A stretch of DNA of 64,000 nucleotides from Whalleya microplaca (taxonomy: Eukaryota > Ascomycota > Sordariomycetes > Xylariales > Xylariaceae): contig MU385729.1 of the NCBI GenBank assembly GCA_022497155.1, positions 558,001 through 622,000 of the forward strand. Direction: 5' to 3'. This document shows positions 35,206-46,721 of this stretch, in pieces. Numbering within the stretch: the first letter of the stretch is position 1; each line of letters opens with the position of its first letter. Both the position numbers and the translations under genes were made by a program. Below the pieces are notes generated by a model. The model searched no databases, was not told the DNA's origin, and saw only the letters and a list, made by a program, of their open reading frames with translations.

Positions 35206-35733
35206 ATGGCTTCCCCCTTTACATCATCCAATCTCCCTACCTTGGGCAGAGCCTTGCTGCGTGTGTCGCCTCTTGTGATTTCGTCAGCATCGTTGATGTT
35301 TTCGTGGGCACAAACTGTTGCCTTTGGATCCTTCTTGGTACCAGAGCTCCAGAAAGATCCAGCACACCCTAGCGGCAACATACTTCCCCGTTACATGCCT
35401 GCGTTTATGAAACCTGGCCTATGGGGTATCGCCCTCACCTACCCAACGGCAATGCTGTTGTCCATCGCCAACAGCTTCAGCGGGCAAAGCCTATATATCA
35501 ACCGCCTTTACCTGATCGGTGGGCTGTTTAGCCTTGGTCACTTTTACTGGGGTCCTCGCATGATGAAGCTGTTGTACAGGATTTCAGACCCTAAGGAGGC
35601 TGGGGTGAGGAACGAGAAGGATATGGCTTCCTGGATTCCTATCCACCATAGACGAACTTTCTCAGTCAATGTTCCAGCATGGCTATGCCTCCTGGCAGCT
35701 ACCCTAGGTACTATTGCCGAGGGTCTGAACTAA
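35206..35733 (+). CDS. Small four-helix integral membrane protein (DUF1772-like)
   Basis: A single exon of 175 residues with about four hydrophobic segments (near residues 20-42, 70-92, 98-115 and 154-170). The size and layout, with an acidic/Pro-rich loop after helix 1 (FLVPELQKDPAHP) and RYMPAFMKPGLWGIAL before helix 2, recall the DUF1772/anthrone-oxygenase-like proteins found beside fungal polyketide genes. That assignment rests on overall shape, not on a diagnostic motif. It is the first gene inside the cluster as bounded by the TTCGGYGA boxes. It is transcribed in the same direction as the exporter, regulator and PKS-NRPS. Possible roles are oxygenation or a membrane accessory function. 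Confidence 0.7.
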   Translation: MASPFTSSNLPTLGRALLRVSPLVISSASLMFSWAQTVAFGSFLVPELQKDPAHPSGNILPRYMPAFMKPGLWGIALTYPTAMLLSIANSFSGQSLYINRLYLIGGLFSLGHFYWGPRMMKLLYRISDPKEAGVRNEKDMASWIPIHHRRTFSVNVPAWLCLLAATLGTIAEGLN

Positions 35734-36130
35734 ATTAACGAACTACCTGCACCACACACGACTGCATTCAACGAAGTTAGTGCAAGTCGAGTCTTAATGA
35801 AGAGTATGGTGTCGAGTATGACTACACAACTGAACTGCTATGGAGGCTAGAGGGGTATTGGAGGGGAGAGAGGAGTTAAAAATGTATTGAACCAATGTCA
35901 TAAGACGACGTGAAAATACTTAGAAGTCCCTACAACTTGTATTCACTTATGTTGTTTATTACCAATACAAATGATTGTATCATAACATCTACTGCAATAG
36001 ACATAAAGCATGACTGTAAATAGATTGGAGTTGCAGTGAGCAGACTAATGCCAGGTTACAGCCTCTTTAAACGATTCGTACCGGTAACTCCTGTTCTATG
36101 GATTGATTGGCAGAAAAAAAAAAAAAAAGA
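35734..36130. other. Intergenic, contains an A15 run
   Basis: 3' flank of the membrane-protein gene. A run of 15 adenines occupies 36114-36128, followed by GATCAAAAAAGG. No target-site duplication or element upstream was recognised. Confidence 0.5.
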
Positions 36131-36595
36131 TCAAAAAAGGATTTTCAAAATTAAGTGGTTTATGACCAGCTTCTTATATATGTGAAATAACATAAAACTT
36201 AAGTTCCCGTCAGTCTGTTGTTTGACTGATAGTCGTTGATGATTGGTCATTGACAACGACCGCTGATCCTGCGTAATTAGTAACAACGAACCGATCAATA
36301 AACTGACTGTTAGACAATATAGAAACTGACTTCGACCCGCTACACCGAAGATGACTAATAGCAAAAAGAGTAGGACAGAAACGAGACGAAACTTAAATTT
36401 AGCAGTGTCGTCGATCAGTGCTGGTGGATGGATAGCTTGTATCCTAATCGGGATGGAATCGGTCGAATTTTGGTCCAGGGGTCCTCCGAAGCCTTCGGCG
36501 GTCACAATCCTGGATGCAACCCCGGTCAGATTCGATGATCCAGATCCCTCAAGAGCCGGACCAACATAACATTCTTCATTTGCCGACTCTGACAA
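36131..36595 (-). CDS. Doubtful small membrane protein
   Basis: A 154-residue frame with a polar N-terminus (MSESANEE...) and two close hydrophobic segments around residues 68-86 and 90-108. The C-terminal ~45 residues are low in coding character and end next to an A15 run, so the real 3' end may be different or spliced. I do not recognise a family. It lies divergent to the exporter gene, and a CGG-rich inverted repeat (36486-36501) falls inside it. The frame may therefore be chance within the exporter's promoter region. Confidence 0.3.
   Translation of the reverse strand: MSESANEECYVGPALEGSGSSNLTGVASRIVTAEGFGGPLDQNSTDSIPIRIQAIHPPALIDDTAKFKFRLVSVLLFLLLVIFGVAGRSQFLYCLTVSLLIGSLLLITQDQRSLSMTNHQRLSVKQQTDGNLSFMLFHIYKKLVINHLILKILF
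36486..36501. promoter_or_regulatory. CCGAA-N3-TTCGGCGG element
   Basis: The inverted repeat CCGAA (36486-36490) / TTCGG (36494-36498) is followed by CGG. The right half, TTCGGCGG, differs by one base from the TTCGGCGA box found in other cluster promoters. It lies about 365 bp upstream of the exporter start codon. Confidence 0.35.
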
Positions 36596-36865
36596 TAAGT
36601 TACTCAGCCTTGAAATTTTCTATCTTCTCGAAGGAGGCTCAATCATGATCATTTAACTTTCGTACTCTTCGAGTTTAATTTACAATTCATTGACATACAT
36701 AATTCATTTCTCTTGAGTGATCACGGCGTACAACAGGTCCAGAAAGTCTACCACCAGCGTCCCCTGGTTTCAAGCCAGTATTTCACCAAAATACCTCTAT
36801 TACTCTACATCTGAACTTGTCAATCGCTGGATAGCTTTAGTGAGAGCTATACATATACAGCGACG

Positions 36866-39051
36866 ATGGAGGCTCAAGCTCAGAACGACCCAAAGTCTGC
36901 TGGCAGCCAAGCTGCATCCCCATCGGACCAAATCTCCGATAGCGACAATGCCAAAGTCCAAGAGACTCAATCGCCGACGAAAAGCTGGAGATTTTGGGCT
37001 GTATTCCCTGCCATCTGCGTCACCGCCATGCTGGCCGCCGTCGAATCGACCGTAACTTCAACAGCGCTTCCATATATCGTACATGAACTTAACGCTGGAG
37101 ACATGTATGTCTGGTTTGTCAACTCGTACTTTCTGACAAGGTAAGCACCCAATATAATTTTGATCTAGTGTGATTAATGGTAACCTTTGATCGGTACAGT
37201 ACTGCGATGTTGCCTCTCCTTGGCCAGATGTGCGACTTCTTCGGCCGCCGCTGGATGATGATCAGTGTTGTGTCCCTATTTGCACTTGGCAGTGGTATTA
37301 GTGGTGGAGCAACGAACTCTGCCATGCTGATAGCAGGGCGAGCCATCCAAGGTATTGGTGGTGGAGGAATCAATTTGCTCATCGAACTTATTGTTAGCGA
37401 TCTTGTTCCTCTGCGAGAAAGGGGTGCTTATATGGGCATCGTCTTTGGAGTCTTCTCAATGTAAGTGAACTTCCGACCTTCGTACGATTAACTCAAGAAG
37501 CACTTGCACTCTAAGCTTTGAGGTCTTGAGCATTTATGACGTGGCTTAGATCCCTTGATCATTCTCAGAGTTGTAAAGATATAACAGCAACTAATCTGAA
37601 AATAACAGTGGAACCGCTTTGGGACCGTTCGTGGGAGGTGCAATTGTGGATAATACATCGTGGCGATGGGTGTGTTTCTCCCCAGGATTTACGCTTGAGA
37701 CCCGCATTACTAACAGGGATGGCCTAGGTTTTCTGGATTAATCTACCAATTGCCGGAGCAGCCTTGATTTTACACGTACTATTTCTTCGAGTTAACTGGG
37801 ATAGGGATACGTCGATTGCGCAGAAGTTCAAAAGAATCGATTACGCTGGGAACGCTATCCTCATCGCTAGTGTCGTGTCAGTTCTTATCGGTCTGTCGTG
37901 GGGTGGAACTCGGTACGAATGGAGAGCTGCCCAAGTCCTAGTGCCCTTAATTTTGGGAATAGCTGGCCTTGTTCTGTTCCATGTATACGAAAGTATGCCC
38001 TGGGTCAAAGAGTTTCCGACCCTGCCTGAGCGAGTCTTCAAGCGTCGTACGCCCGCTGCGGCTCTTGTTGTTGCATTCATCAACTTCATGCTTCTGTTCT
38101 GGGCCATCTATTTCCTCCCCTTGTACTTCCAGGCTGTCCTCGCTATGTCCCCGACACTCTCAGGCGTGGCTCTTCTGCCGACTGTTCTGCTTTCCGTGAT
38201 TACTGGCGCTATTGCAGGGGTCATACTCACGAAAACCGGACGATATCGACCGTTGCACATCGCATCGTTCGCACTGATTGCATTGGGTTTCGGTCTCTTT
38301 TCTCGCTTCGACCGAAACACCTCTACTGCTGAGTGGGTGATCGTTCAGTGCATACCGTCTGTTGGTTTGGGCTTCATGATGTCAACCAACCTCCCAGCTG
38401 TCCAGGCTGATCTTCCAGAATCGGATACAGCGGCCGCCACGGCGGCATTCGCGTTTAGTGAGTAGCACACACAGTCATTTGTTCTCCCCCTTGCCTGGTT
38501 CAGGAGCAAGGATTCTCCAGTGGGGTATAATCTGGGGTTGAAAACTCCTAACACAGACCTCTAAACTCTTGATGATTCGCCCAACTCCCTAAAATGTAGA
38601 ATTGCTAACCATCAATGCTCTAGTGCGTGCCTACGGCTCTATTTGGGGAATCTCAATTCCTGCTGCCATCTTCAACGCCAAATTCGACACCGAGTCCTGG
38701 CGTATCACTGATCCGCAAGTACAGAACGCGCTATCTGGCGGAAACGCGTACTCTTATGCCAACGCCGACTTCGTTCGCAGCTTTCCCGAGTCTCAACGCG
38801 ACTCAATTATTGATGTATATTCGCGCAGTCTGCGGTTGACATGGCAGGTCTCTATTGCATTCTCTGTTCTAGGCTTCCTTCTTTGTTTCGTCCAGAAGGA
38901 GATCTCGTTACGAACCAATCTTGAGACGGAATTTGGCTTGGAGGAGAAGAAAAAGAGCAGTGGTTTAGAAGGCGATTCTGAAGCGGCTCCTGGAGTTGTT
39001 GTTCCAGGAGAGAACTCGTCCGGGTTAGCTGAGAAAACCACCAGCGGGTAA
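36866..39051 (+). CDS. MFS drug/toxin exporter, 14-TM (DHA2 type)
   Basis: Five exons: 36866-37140, 37200-37460, 37609-37669, 37728-38457 and 38624-39051, encoding 584 residues with all phases consistent. A polar, acidic N-terminus is followed by about 14 membrane helices. Family motifs are clear: LDxTVTxTALP-like [29 protein letters not shown] (motif A), [15 protein letters not shown] and [12 protein letters not shown] (motif B), [11 protein letters not shown] (motif C) and [12 protein letters not shown], the last two restored by splicing. Homologues in fungal clusters export the toxin or metabolite made next door. The C-terminus is a charged cytoplasmic tail. It most likely exports the PKS-NRPS product across the plasma membrane. 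The third exon is short (61 nt). Confidence 0.93.
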
Positions 39052-40595
39052 CGTCAATGCGATTATCATCCCGGGCTACCTACCAGCCCTACTATGTAAG
39101 GGGCTAGGTACGTGTGGTATGTAGGCAGGTATTGGCTCAAGATCCCGTGACCCGCATTTAACCTAATACCTGCCCGGGACTTATGTCAGAACTGCAATAT
39201 ATAATACCACTCTAAGCGAATTATAGAATCCCTGTATTCATACTGCTTTGTCTTTTGCCTTAGTTTAGCCACGCCGTGGCGGTACGCACTCCAAATGGCC
39301 TATTATACTTGAAGGCTCCATTGCTGGGGTATCTCTAAATCCTACCTTATGAAATATGTGTATATGGTCGAATAGCAGTAGCGGCTTTTATTATGATGTT
39401 CACAAGTCTGGTTTAAATTTGTAACACGTTTGGAGAATGCGGAACGACCCGTTTGAAGGCTCATTCCTTTCACCGTCGCAAGTATCGCCATCGCGCCTTC
39501 GCATTCGTATAGAGTATATCGAAGTTCTTCAATTCCGCCATGTGGCCGGATTTTAACGGACATATTCAGGTGTCCGATAGTCCGTATATTAAAGGCATTC
39601 ATAAAAGTGACACAGATTAACTACGGAGCATATGATATCTGTCCTGGCAATCCTTGATATTGATTAAACTAGGATGCGTGTACAGTGTTCCGGGGTAATT
39701 ATTGTGGCGTATGTGCGTATCCGTTTAAGTAAGGCCATCACTTTCGTCATATCTAGGAAGACTTCTGATTCGGCTAACCCGTCATTTGCCTCAAGGCCAA
39801 GTAAATAACCCGGGAGAGGTTGTTTCAGCTGGATTATTGTGTACAAATATGTGCAATTCCTTTCAACGATAGTAAACCACGCACCGCTGGCTCATGTGTG
39901 TCAGTACTAAACTTGACAGAAGCAACGGTATTTGGCAGTACGTTCCCAACTTTCATAATGCTAAATTATTTGGAAGACTTCGGTGATAGCCGAAGAGGTG
40001 CAAGTCATGGAACTTAAGCGGCTCAGGTGTGTAAAAGATAAAAGAAAACATATGTTGTTAATAAAAATACATTAAATACACAATAGATTAGATTAGAGCA
40101 CATCAATTACCCTAGCTGCCCAGCCTACATACTGCGTGTACATACATACATGAGTTTGATCTACGCGCGTAGAAAAGCGGGCATAAAGGATGGCATATCT
40201 GGGGGATTAAACTGATTGAAATGGTATAGAGCGTACCAGAGATCGGTATAAGAAGGATTACCTCGCCTTAAACCAACAGAACCTAATTGCATCATTCCAG
40301 GGGCCTTAGTCGACTTCTCAGCCTTGATTATGTCGTAAGCATGTGACCCAGGAACGTGTTAAGCGCATTTATGTATGGATGGTCTAGTTCTAGCGGCTGA
40401 CGCCGCCCCCGCCTCTTCTCTCTTCTTACTAGTACGTGTACGCGATTGCAAGACCCCCTGTCAGGACTCAACCCCACCAACATCTTGTTTGATAATGAGG
40501 TCCGTCAACTGCACTTCTAGACACGGACCAGTTTTCTCTTGTCGCTTGTACAGACTCTTTCCTATTGTTTCTTGGGTTGTCTGAGTTCAGCAACG
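39052..40595. other. Intergenic region, promoter of the regulator gene
   Basis: AT-rich spacer between the exporter and the Zn2Cys6 gene. It holds an inverted CGG element (39978-39995). Short frames at 39342-39602 and 39820-40017 have no motif. The CT-rich stretch before 40596 looks like a 5' leader. Confidence 0.5.
39978..39995. promoter_or_regulatory. CTTCGG-N6-CCGAAG inverted element
   Basis: Perfect 6-bp inverted repeat, CTTCGG (39978-39983) and CCGAAG (39990-39995), spaced by TGATAG. It includes TTCGGTGA (39979-39986). It lies about 600 bp upstream of the Zn2Cys6 regulator gene, so autoregulation is plausible. Confidence 0.45.
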
Positions 40596-42150
40596 ATGCA
40601 GGTGTGGAAGCAAGACATGCGTGATATACGTCGCGCATGTGATCGTTGCCATCTCCAGAAACTCAAGTGCAAGCGACAAGACAGCTTGCGCGATGATGCT
40701 ACTTGTATCCGCTGTTCACGGGCCAAGGTCAATTGTGTGACAAGTGCTATAAGACCTCGAAACCAAAGTCGAGCGCGGCCTTCAATACGCGCCGCTTATA
40801 GTAACCCAATAGTTGCCACGCCGAGCACAGTCGGAGGTACGACTCATTCTCTAATCTACATGGTTTCTTCTACCAAGACCTAATGGTTTACTAATGTATA
40901 CACACCAAGCAGACCCCACACCTCCGAGCGAGTCGGACGAGCCAAGCAACCATTTCAGTTCTTGGCCAGAAAGCCTACTTCATATACCGGCCGACCTTGA
41001 TCTAAGTTTCGGCCAACATGCCGACGTTTGCTTAAGCAATAGCTCGCGTGGACCCGCCACCAACGACTCCGATATGTTCCATACAATACCCCCAAATCAA
41101 GAGTTCGACCTGAATTTTATGGACGATACGCAAGGACTTGGCTTCAGCAGTAGCGCACAGGAGCACGTTACACCTAATTCTTCAGCATCTCTATCGACCC
41201 CTGCTACCATGTCGCCGTACATCCCAGAGTCTGCATTCCCAGAATCCCGAGATCAGCGATCTTTCGAGATCTGTAGGCCTCAGAATGGGAACATACAGAC
41301 AAACATCAATATAGACAGAGCAAATTCTGCCAAAGGAACTTCCCGAGCTGCTTCAGTGCTTGGAGGTTCGACCATTAGCAGGTCAGATAGCATGGAAGAG
41401 TTTCTAGAATTGTCAGCTTCCCAGACTGAAGACGTCACGTCGTGGATGACAAGACTCTCCGAACTAAACATCCAACTCCACTCGAATATGCTTTCTATTC
41501 CACCTTTGGGCATCTGGCAACGGAGTTGGACAGATCCGGACAAGGATAGCCCTGGCTATGAAGCAATGCAAAAAGATAAAGAACTTGCCATTGACCGTAC
41601 ACTGCACCTTTCTCAAGAATATACCGAGATATTGAACTACATCTTTCCCAAATTTCGCAGCCGCCGCAAAGGGGCCGATCGGCCTACAGCACCCATCCAG
41701 TTAGACCCACCATCTGAGCTCATAGTCCTTTCTGGCTATTTATCCATTATCGAGACGTTCGATAAGCTCTTACACCACATCAGGGCGTGTGCCGAAGCTC
41801 GAGTGGACACGGATCCCGTAGAAGCCGAGGAGCAAGCTCCCCTTCGCTTACCTAATTTCAGCATTGGGTCTTTCCAGATGACGTCCTCATCATCTGTCCA
41901 GGTCGTTGTTTTACTACACTTAATACAGGTGATGATGACTAGGGTACGCGAGATGATAGGCGATATGATAGGGCGGGGATCTAGTGGCGACAGTCTTAGA
42001 AAGACTGATACAAGTAACTCACAACTACCGCAAAATGAGTTTCTCAGCATTACGAAGGTTACACACGAAGCGATACAGAAGAAAGAAAAATCAACTATGC
42101 GACTCTTGGGGGTCGTGACGAATTTGGCAATAAAATGTGGCGTTATCTAG
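40596..42150 (+). CDS. Zn2Cys6 transcription factor, cluster regulator
   Basis: Two exons: 40596-40836 and 40913-42150 (76-nt intron), encoding 492 residues. The binuclear zinc cluster sits at the N-terminus: Cys15, Cys18, Cys25, Cys37, Cys40 and Cys47 in CxxC-x6-C-x11-CxxC-x6-C spacing. A basic linker (RPRNQSRARP) follows. The middle is Ser/Pro/Asp-rich and probably disordered or activating. The C-terminal half has an AflR-like helical region (LSGYLSIIETFDKLLHHIRAC) and ends soon after MRLLGVVTNLAIKCGVI. Such nuclear proteins switch on their neighbouring biosynthetic genes by binding CGG-containing sites. An in-frame Met 19 codons upstream (40539) is possible but less likely, since residue 1 here directly precedes the zinc cluster. 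Confidence 0.92.
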
Positions 42151-42453
42151 ATAGAGTATACATGCTTAGTCTTGCATCAGCTTAGATAAGAGCTTTTGAT
42201 AACATGATATAAAACTCATCGGGACATACCTAATGCCCTTCGATTCTGTTCTAAATGATAAAAAACAACGCGTAAAGAATACAATTTGAGATGGTTACTA
42301 TATTATTGCATTACTCATTCTCCATGGGAAGAAATTCACCATACATTCATCAAACTTCGAAAGAAAGTTAAGTGATCATGGAAATATGGAATAGAATAGA
42401 CTAATTCTTTGAGAAAGGAGGTGTGTATCTACATGAGCAAGTAGTCTAGAATC
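42151..42453. other. Convergent spacer
   Basis: 3' flanks of the regulator and the EthD-domain gene. AT-rich, nothing else seen. Confidence 0.5.
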
Positions 42454-43104
42454 TTAGGAATCATCCTTGATCGGTGAAGCACTCAATTCCTTAAAGCGTG
42501 GATATGTCGGCTTCCCGTCTTCACCAACGTTCACAACCTTGCCATCACTAACATAGGTCTCGATCCAACCAATGCTTACTTCAACATGAATACGACTAAC
42601 GTATGGGCCTTCTTCTGCCTGCAGTCGTCTGAAGTCAGGGTCAGATGCCAACGCATTAAGTGTCTCAAAGTCGCGGAATAGGAACTCCACATTCATATCG
42701 TAGTCACGAACGAACCAGTTGCCCCCAAGCTTCGCGTTCAGCTTCGATGCCGCATCTCTGAATGTCTTCGGTGACCAATACTATGCCGCCATTAGCATCA
42801 AAACTCATTTATTGTACACATTGCGTGATATAGGCTGGACTGGTTTACGGCACAGTCGTACATGTATACCAATGGACTAGGTAGCTCTGACCCATGGAAG
42901 GGAAAGGGGGAGGGTATCACTACATACCATAGCATATCCCTCGACACCATTCTTGGCGTGGATTTTGGCAGCCTGTGCCGCGTGCTCACCGGTTGCAAAG
43001 GAGTGGAATTCCTCTTCGCTGCAGTTCTCGCTTCGATAGTGAGCTAGCGTCATTCGTAACAGACGCTGTTTCTGGATAGGCACTGTTGCAGGTGGGCCAG
43101 ACAT
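42454..43104 (-). CDS. EthD-domain protein (dimeric alpha/beta-barrel)
   Basis: Two exons: 43104-42928 and 42780-42454 (147-nt intron GTATGT...TAG), encoding 167 residues. The features fit the EthD/dimeric ferredoxin-like barrel superfamily. These are an initial strand LLRMTLAHYRSENCSEEEFHSFATGEHAAQAAKIHAKNG-type block, then YWSPKTFRDA joined across the intron, DYDMNVEFLFRDFE, and a C-terminal IHVEVSIGWIETYV strand. Related small proteins in fungal polyketide clusters act as dehydratases, cyclases or cofactor-free monooxygenases. His25-like residues at the pocket cannot be assigned with certainty by eye. It lies between the regulator and the hydrolase, with a TTCGGTGA box 284 bp upstream. A role in tailoring or cyclising the released polyketide-amino acid is my inference. 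Confidence 0.82.
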
Positions 43105-44604
43105 TTTCTCGGTAGCCTTATGTTACTGCGCTAGGGCTGGTTGTTTACAATAAGGTAATAGTTTCTCTGGATGGATACTCCGATATGTATGATCGACTCC
43201 AAGCCGAAAACGGTAATATCAGCCGAGTGAGAACTCAGATCAGGGGCAAACCAGCAATGTCAGATAGCTGCATCTGGGTATATGCAGGTGTAGAAAAGGT
43301 TACGGGGGATATTCAGCCATATGTACTCGTAGTCTGATGCTAAAAATACTACGGAAACGGGTTGAGTAGTTTACGTCTGTGTAGATGTTCGGTGACGGAC
43401 CATGAAGAGTTGGATTGATCTTGACACGGATAGGTACCCCGGACGTATAGCTAAGCGACTTCTCGCTGCCTGGTCCGACCAGTACATGGAGCCGAAGATC
43501 CTAGGTGCTTTCGGATCCGGTAGGATCGGTCGGTGGAACATCAGCTTGAATATATTGGGGCCACTGGATCCTGCCGAAAGGCACGGACCCAACCGAATGT
43601 ATCTCATAGCCAATTCTCTAAGATTCCCTGCATAGCCGTCAGGCTTATGAATTTCAGCTACTCACTCGGAGCACATTCAGCCTTAAGAATCGAAGCCACA
43701 TATGGATCATGATTATCGCATGGACTAACGCCAGGAACCAGATTAGTTTAAACAAATTTAGCTGAAGAGGAATAATTGACGTTATTGGAAATGATCCAAA
43801 ACGTTTCAAATATAAACGAGATACATAACTTTTCTGAGTATAGTCCATGATACCCCTCATATTAAACAAGAACCCGGTTCTTGAACAAACTTCCTAAATG
43901 CGGAGCTCAAAGTACCCGCATATAGGGCCTAGGTCATCTAGCATTGGTAAGCTGAATTACGTAACTTCTTGGCTCCTTTGGAACCTCATCTCATGGAAGC
44001 GGAAGTGATTGTGACTTGAGATAACCTTCGTGCAGCTGAGTCCGGTTAGTTTATTGTTCTATATATGGCCACCGATCTCTAAGGCTGATTTTTCTAAACT
44101 CCGCTGTATTAAGAAACCTAGACTTGGCTGTGTTACCCTTGTATAACAAGTTCGAGGTTTCCACCTATACACATCGTCTGTAGCTAGTTGGTCGCGGGCT
44201 AAGCCAATGGTTATCGTCTCTACATCTTACCTACAACAGCAATTCTAGTCACCTATGCCTTAATACGTGTGACTACATCTAGAGCTCAAGTTTACTCCTA
44301 GATCTGGTATTCAAATATCTTATCCGGGAGATTCTCAAGGCAACTAAATAATTTGAGTACCGGTAATCTGAGGCAAACCGTCTCTTTTATTAGTAATTTA
44401 ATTATTATCCACACACTTTGAATAAGCAGCCAAGTCTTCAGTATAGATACTCTTGTGGGCCAAACACGTGGAATATAGATCTAGACTTCAAACTACTGCA
44501 GACGGTTCCACCCTCAGCGATCACGTAAGTTTCAGCTATTACATGTACATTGTCCCTTCAATCAGCCCTTTACCACCTATATGAAATTTCTCTCTTTGAC
44601 CATG
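43105..44604. other. Intergenic region, EthD promoter and hydrolase 3' flank
   Basis: 1.5 kb without a supported gene. Frames at 43371-43635 on both strands and at 43654-43869 overlap or lack motifs. A TTCGGTGA box lies at 43388-43395. Confidence 0.5.
43388..43395. promoter_or_regulatory. TTCGGTGA box
   Basis: TTCGGTGA followed directly by CGG, giving CGG-TGA-CGG, 284 bp upstream of the EthD-domain start codon. Same octamer as in the regulator promoter. Confidence 0.4.
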
Positions 44605-46056
44605 TCAAACTTTAATTGCGCCATTACTCTGTGCCTTCGATGGATTCACCTTACCATTAAGGGGCTGCTTTGTATCGATACTTCCTCTCAAGGGTGCCCT
44701 GTCAATTCCCCATTTCCTGTCAAGCCATTGGAATGTTCGAGTGGAGCTGTATACAAAAGCACCGATCTTGGCCTGCAAACTGTTCTGGGATCAGTATATA
44801 CTCATTGTAGGCAACTGGGTAAGATATGCCTCTAGAGACCAGCGTACTTACCCTCCGAAGGCTACGTCTGTGGCAATCCATTTTTCTTTCTCAACTCCAG
44901 GCTTCAAGTTGACGAGTGAGTCGTATACTTTGTCTGTAGTGGTAGCTGGATCAAAGTACCAGCTCGAACCAGCCCCCGTGACAAGAGTGGGACACGTCAC
45001 GGCCGCTAAGTATTCTGACCCATCAGGCTTCTCAAGCGTATAATTACGCATATTTCTCATAATGGCTGCCTCTGATGTCTCCCCGGTGACCCATTTCAGG
45101 TGGTTGAATTCCCAGCGGGCTTGGAAGGTCAACCGCTGAAGTAGTTGAAGAATCGAGTTGAATACACCATCGGAGAGCCACCCACTCTGAAAGCCATTAA
45201 AGAGAGGCCCAGGCATTCGTCCCCCTACAAAGCTGCTCAAGCTGTAGAAGCCATCTACGCAGATGCAGGCTTTGATGCGGGCATCAGCAGCCGCGCGCAG
45301 CGCAAAATAACCTCCCATAGATGCGCCGGTCACAGCAATGTGATCGAGGTCAAGGTTCAGCTCCGGATGCGCCTCGGCAAATGCAAAGAGATGATCAAGA
45401 ACTGCCCCTGTCACGACTTCCCAATCTGGCCGCATTGGTAGTTTGTCTCGACGGAGTACAATGCCCTGGCCGGGCCCTTCGAACGTCACCACAGCATAGC
45501 CAACATCAGGTCCATAAGCCGGGTTGAGGAAGTAGATTTCCTCTTGCGTAGAGTCACCACCGCCTGAATTCAGTAAAATTGGGATCTTTCGATTAGGAAT
45601 TTGTTTAGATGCATCCGGTAGATACAAATATCCAGGCAATGTGATTCCATTTTCGTAAGGAATATCCAGAAAGAAGGTTTTGCCATCTCGGTACTGAACA
45701 CCCCTCCGGAAGTCGTTAATGGCTCTCTCGATAGCTGGGAGTACACGCTTATCATGACCAATTGGGCCATCATTAAGCATGAATTGGGCTGCACGGATAT
45801 AGTTCGAAGCACGCAGGTACCCTTTTCGTGCCCCAATACGGTCTCCCGATTCTTCAGCTTCTTTGGCAATGTCTTCGGCCTTTCTTCCAGCTTCCATGAA
45901 CGCTGCATACCAGCTTTCTGGATCGAGATCTTTGATCTTACCAGCTGCTTCAAGCGCTTCTGCGATCTCGGCACCTTCTGTTGGTGCCATCGCTAGCAGT
46001 CTGAGATATTCGAAGTTAAAAAACTCCGATTTGAAAAATGAATGCATAGTAGCCAT
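44605..46056 (-). CDS. Alpha/beta hydrolase of PKS-NRPS cluster type
   Basis: Two exons: 46056-44852 and 44779-44605 (72-nt intron GTAAGT...CAG), encoding 459 residues. An alternative start is three codons in (MHSFF). The N-terminal helical block (FFKSEFFNFEYLRLLAMAPTEGAEIAEALEAAGKIKDLDPESWYAAF) and the later GxSxG elbow GASMGG with Ser246 match the hydrolases that accompany fungal PKS-NRPS genes for fusarin-, pseurotin- and cytochalasan-like compounds (FUS2, PsoB and CcsE type). FDP near the end of exon 1 could supply the acid. I see no obvious catalytic His in the usual place: the conserved block before GGLQAKIGAF has none. In such pathways the enzyme acts after aldehyde release, around ring formation. 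It is divergent from the PKS-NRPS gene and shares a 1.47-kb promoter with it. Confidence 0.9.
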
Positions 46057-46601
46057 ATTGTGAGTTGTTGTTGCTTTGACTATGAGAGTGTAAGATGAAT
46101 AGATCGTGAAAGTTCAAATTGAAGTCTAAAACAGTTGAACGATGAAATCTGAAGGAGATATAAGTCTACAGTCATGATAGGAAAAGAAACGTAGTAAATG
46201 AAAAGGAATAATGACTTGGATAATTTACATTATGAATCCTTCAAGCTAACAGCTTCTTTGGACTTCATATGAACGCTAGCGCGGCAGCGGTAGGGTAACG
46301 AATTACGCCGATTCAACATCCTCCCTCGGAATCCGAGGGATTTGAAGGAGGGTGGCTGTATCAAAGTAGTAGTACTTTGTATGCTTGCAAGCCTCCTGCG
46401 TAAGTTTGCCCAATAATAAAACATCGTTCTGTGAACGGCGTCCTAATCAAGAAAGTCTTCAGACTTACATGACCGGTCGTCATCCTTGCTAGCTAACTTC
46501 GTAGGATTGAGTCTGTGCTATCTCCTGAATGCGATCTGCAAGGCGACGGCACGTGGCAATTCACCATAACCCATGTTGATTCACAGGATCCGATGCTCCA
46601 T

Positions 46602-46611
46602 ACTTCGGCGA
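46602..46611. promoter_or_regulatory. ACTTCGGCGA box, copy 1
   Basis: A 10-bp sequence repeated exactly at 46709-46718 in the same orientation. It contains the TTCGGCGA octamer (46604-46611) seen in other cluster promoters. Confidence 0.45.
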
Positions 46612-46708
46612 GGCTTTGACTAGCCCCAGATTCTCGACGTAGGCAACGATGGTTGGATACCATCATGAAGTTTCGTAGCTAAATTTGGAATGCAGAATAA
46701 TGCTTCAA

Positions 46709-46721
46709 ACTTCGGCGACCG
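46709..46721. promoter_or_regulatory. ACTTCGGCGA box, copy 2, with CGG-N3-CCG
   Basis: The second exact copy of the 10-bp box runs into CCG. This gives the inverted triplet CGG-CGA-CCG at 46713-46721, the classic architecture bound by Zn2Cys6 dimers. It is 650 bp from the hydrolase start and 810 bp from the PKS-NRPS start. Confidence 0.5.

Noticed and set aside
36114..36128. Poly(A) tail of a LINE or processed pseudogene
   Set aside because: No reverse-transcriptase remnant upstream and no flanking target-site duplication. Most likely a simple homopolymer.
43371..43635. Gene between the EthD and hydrolase genes
   Set aside because: Frames overlap on both strands with no motif, and the region contains the putative EthD promoter box.
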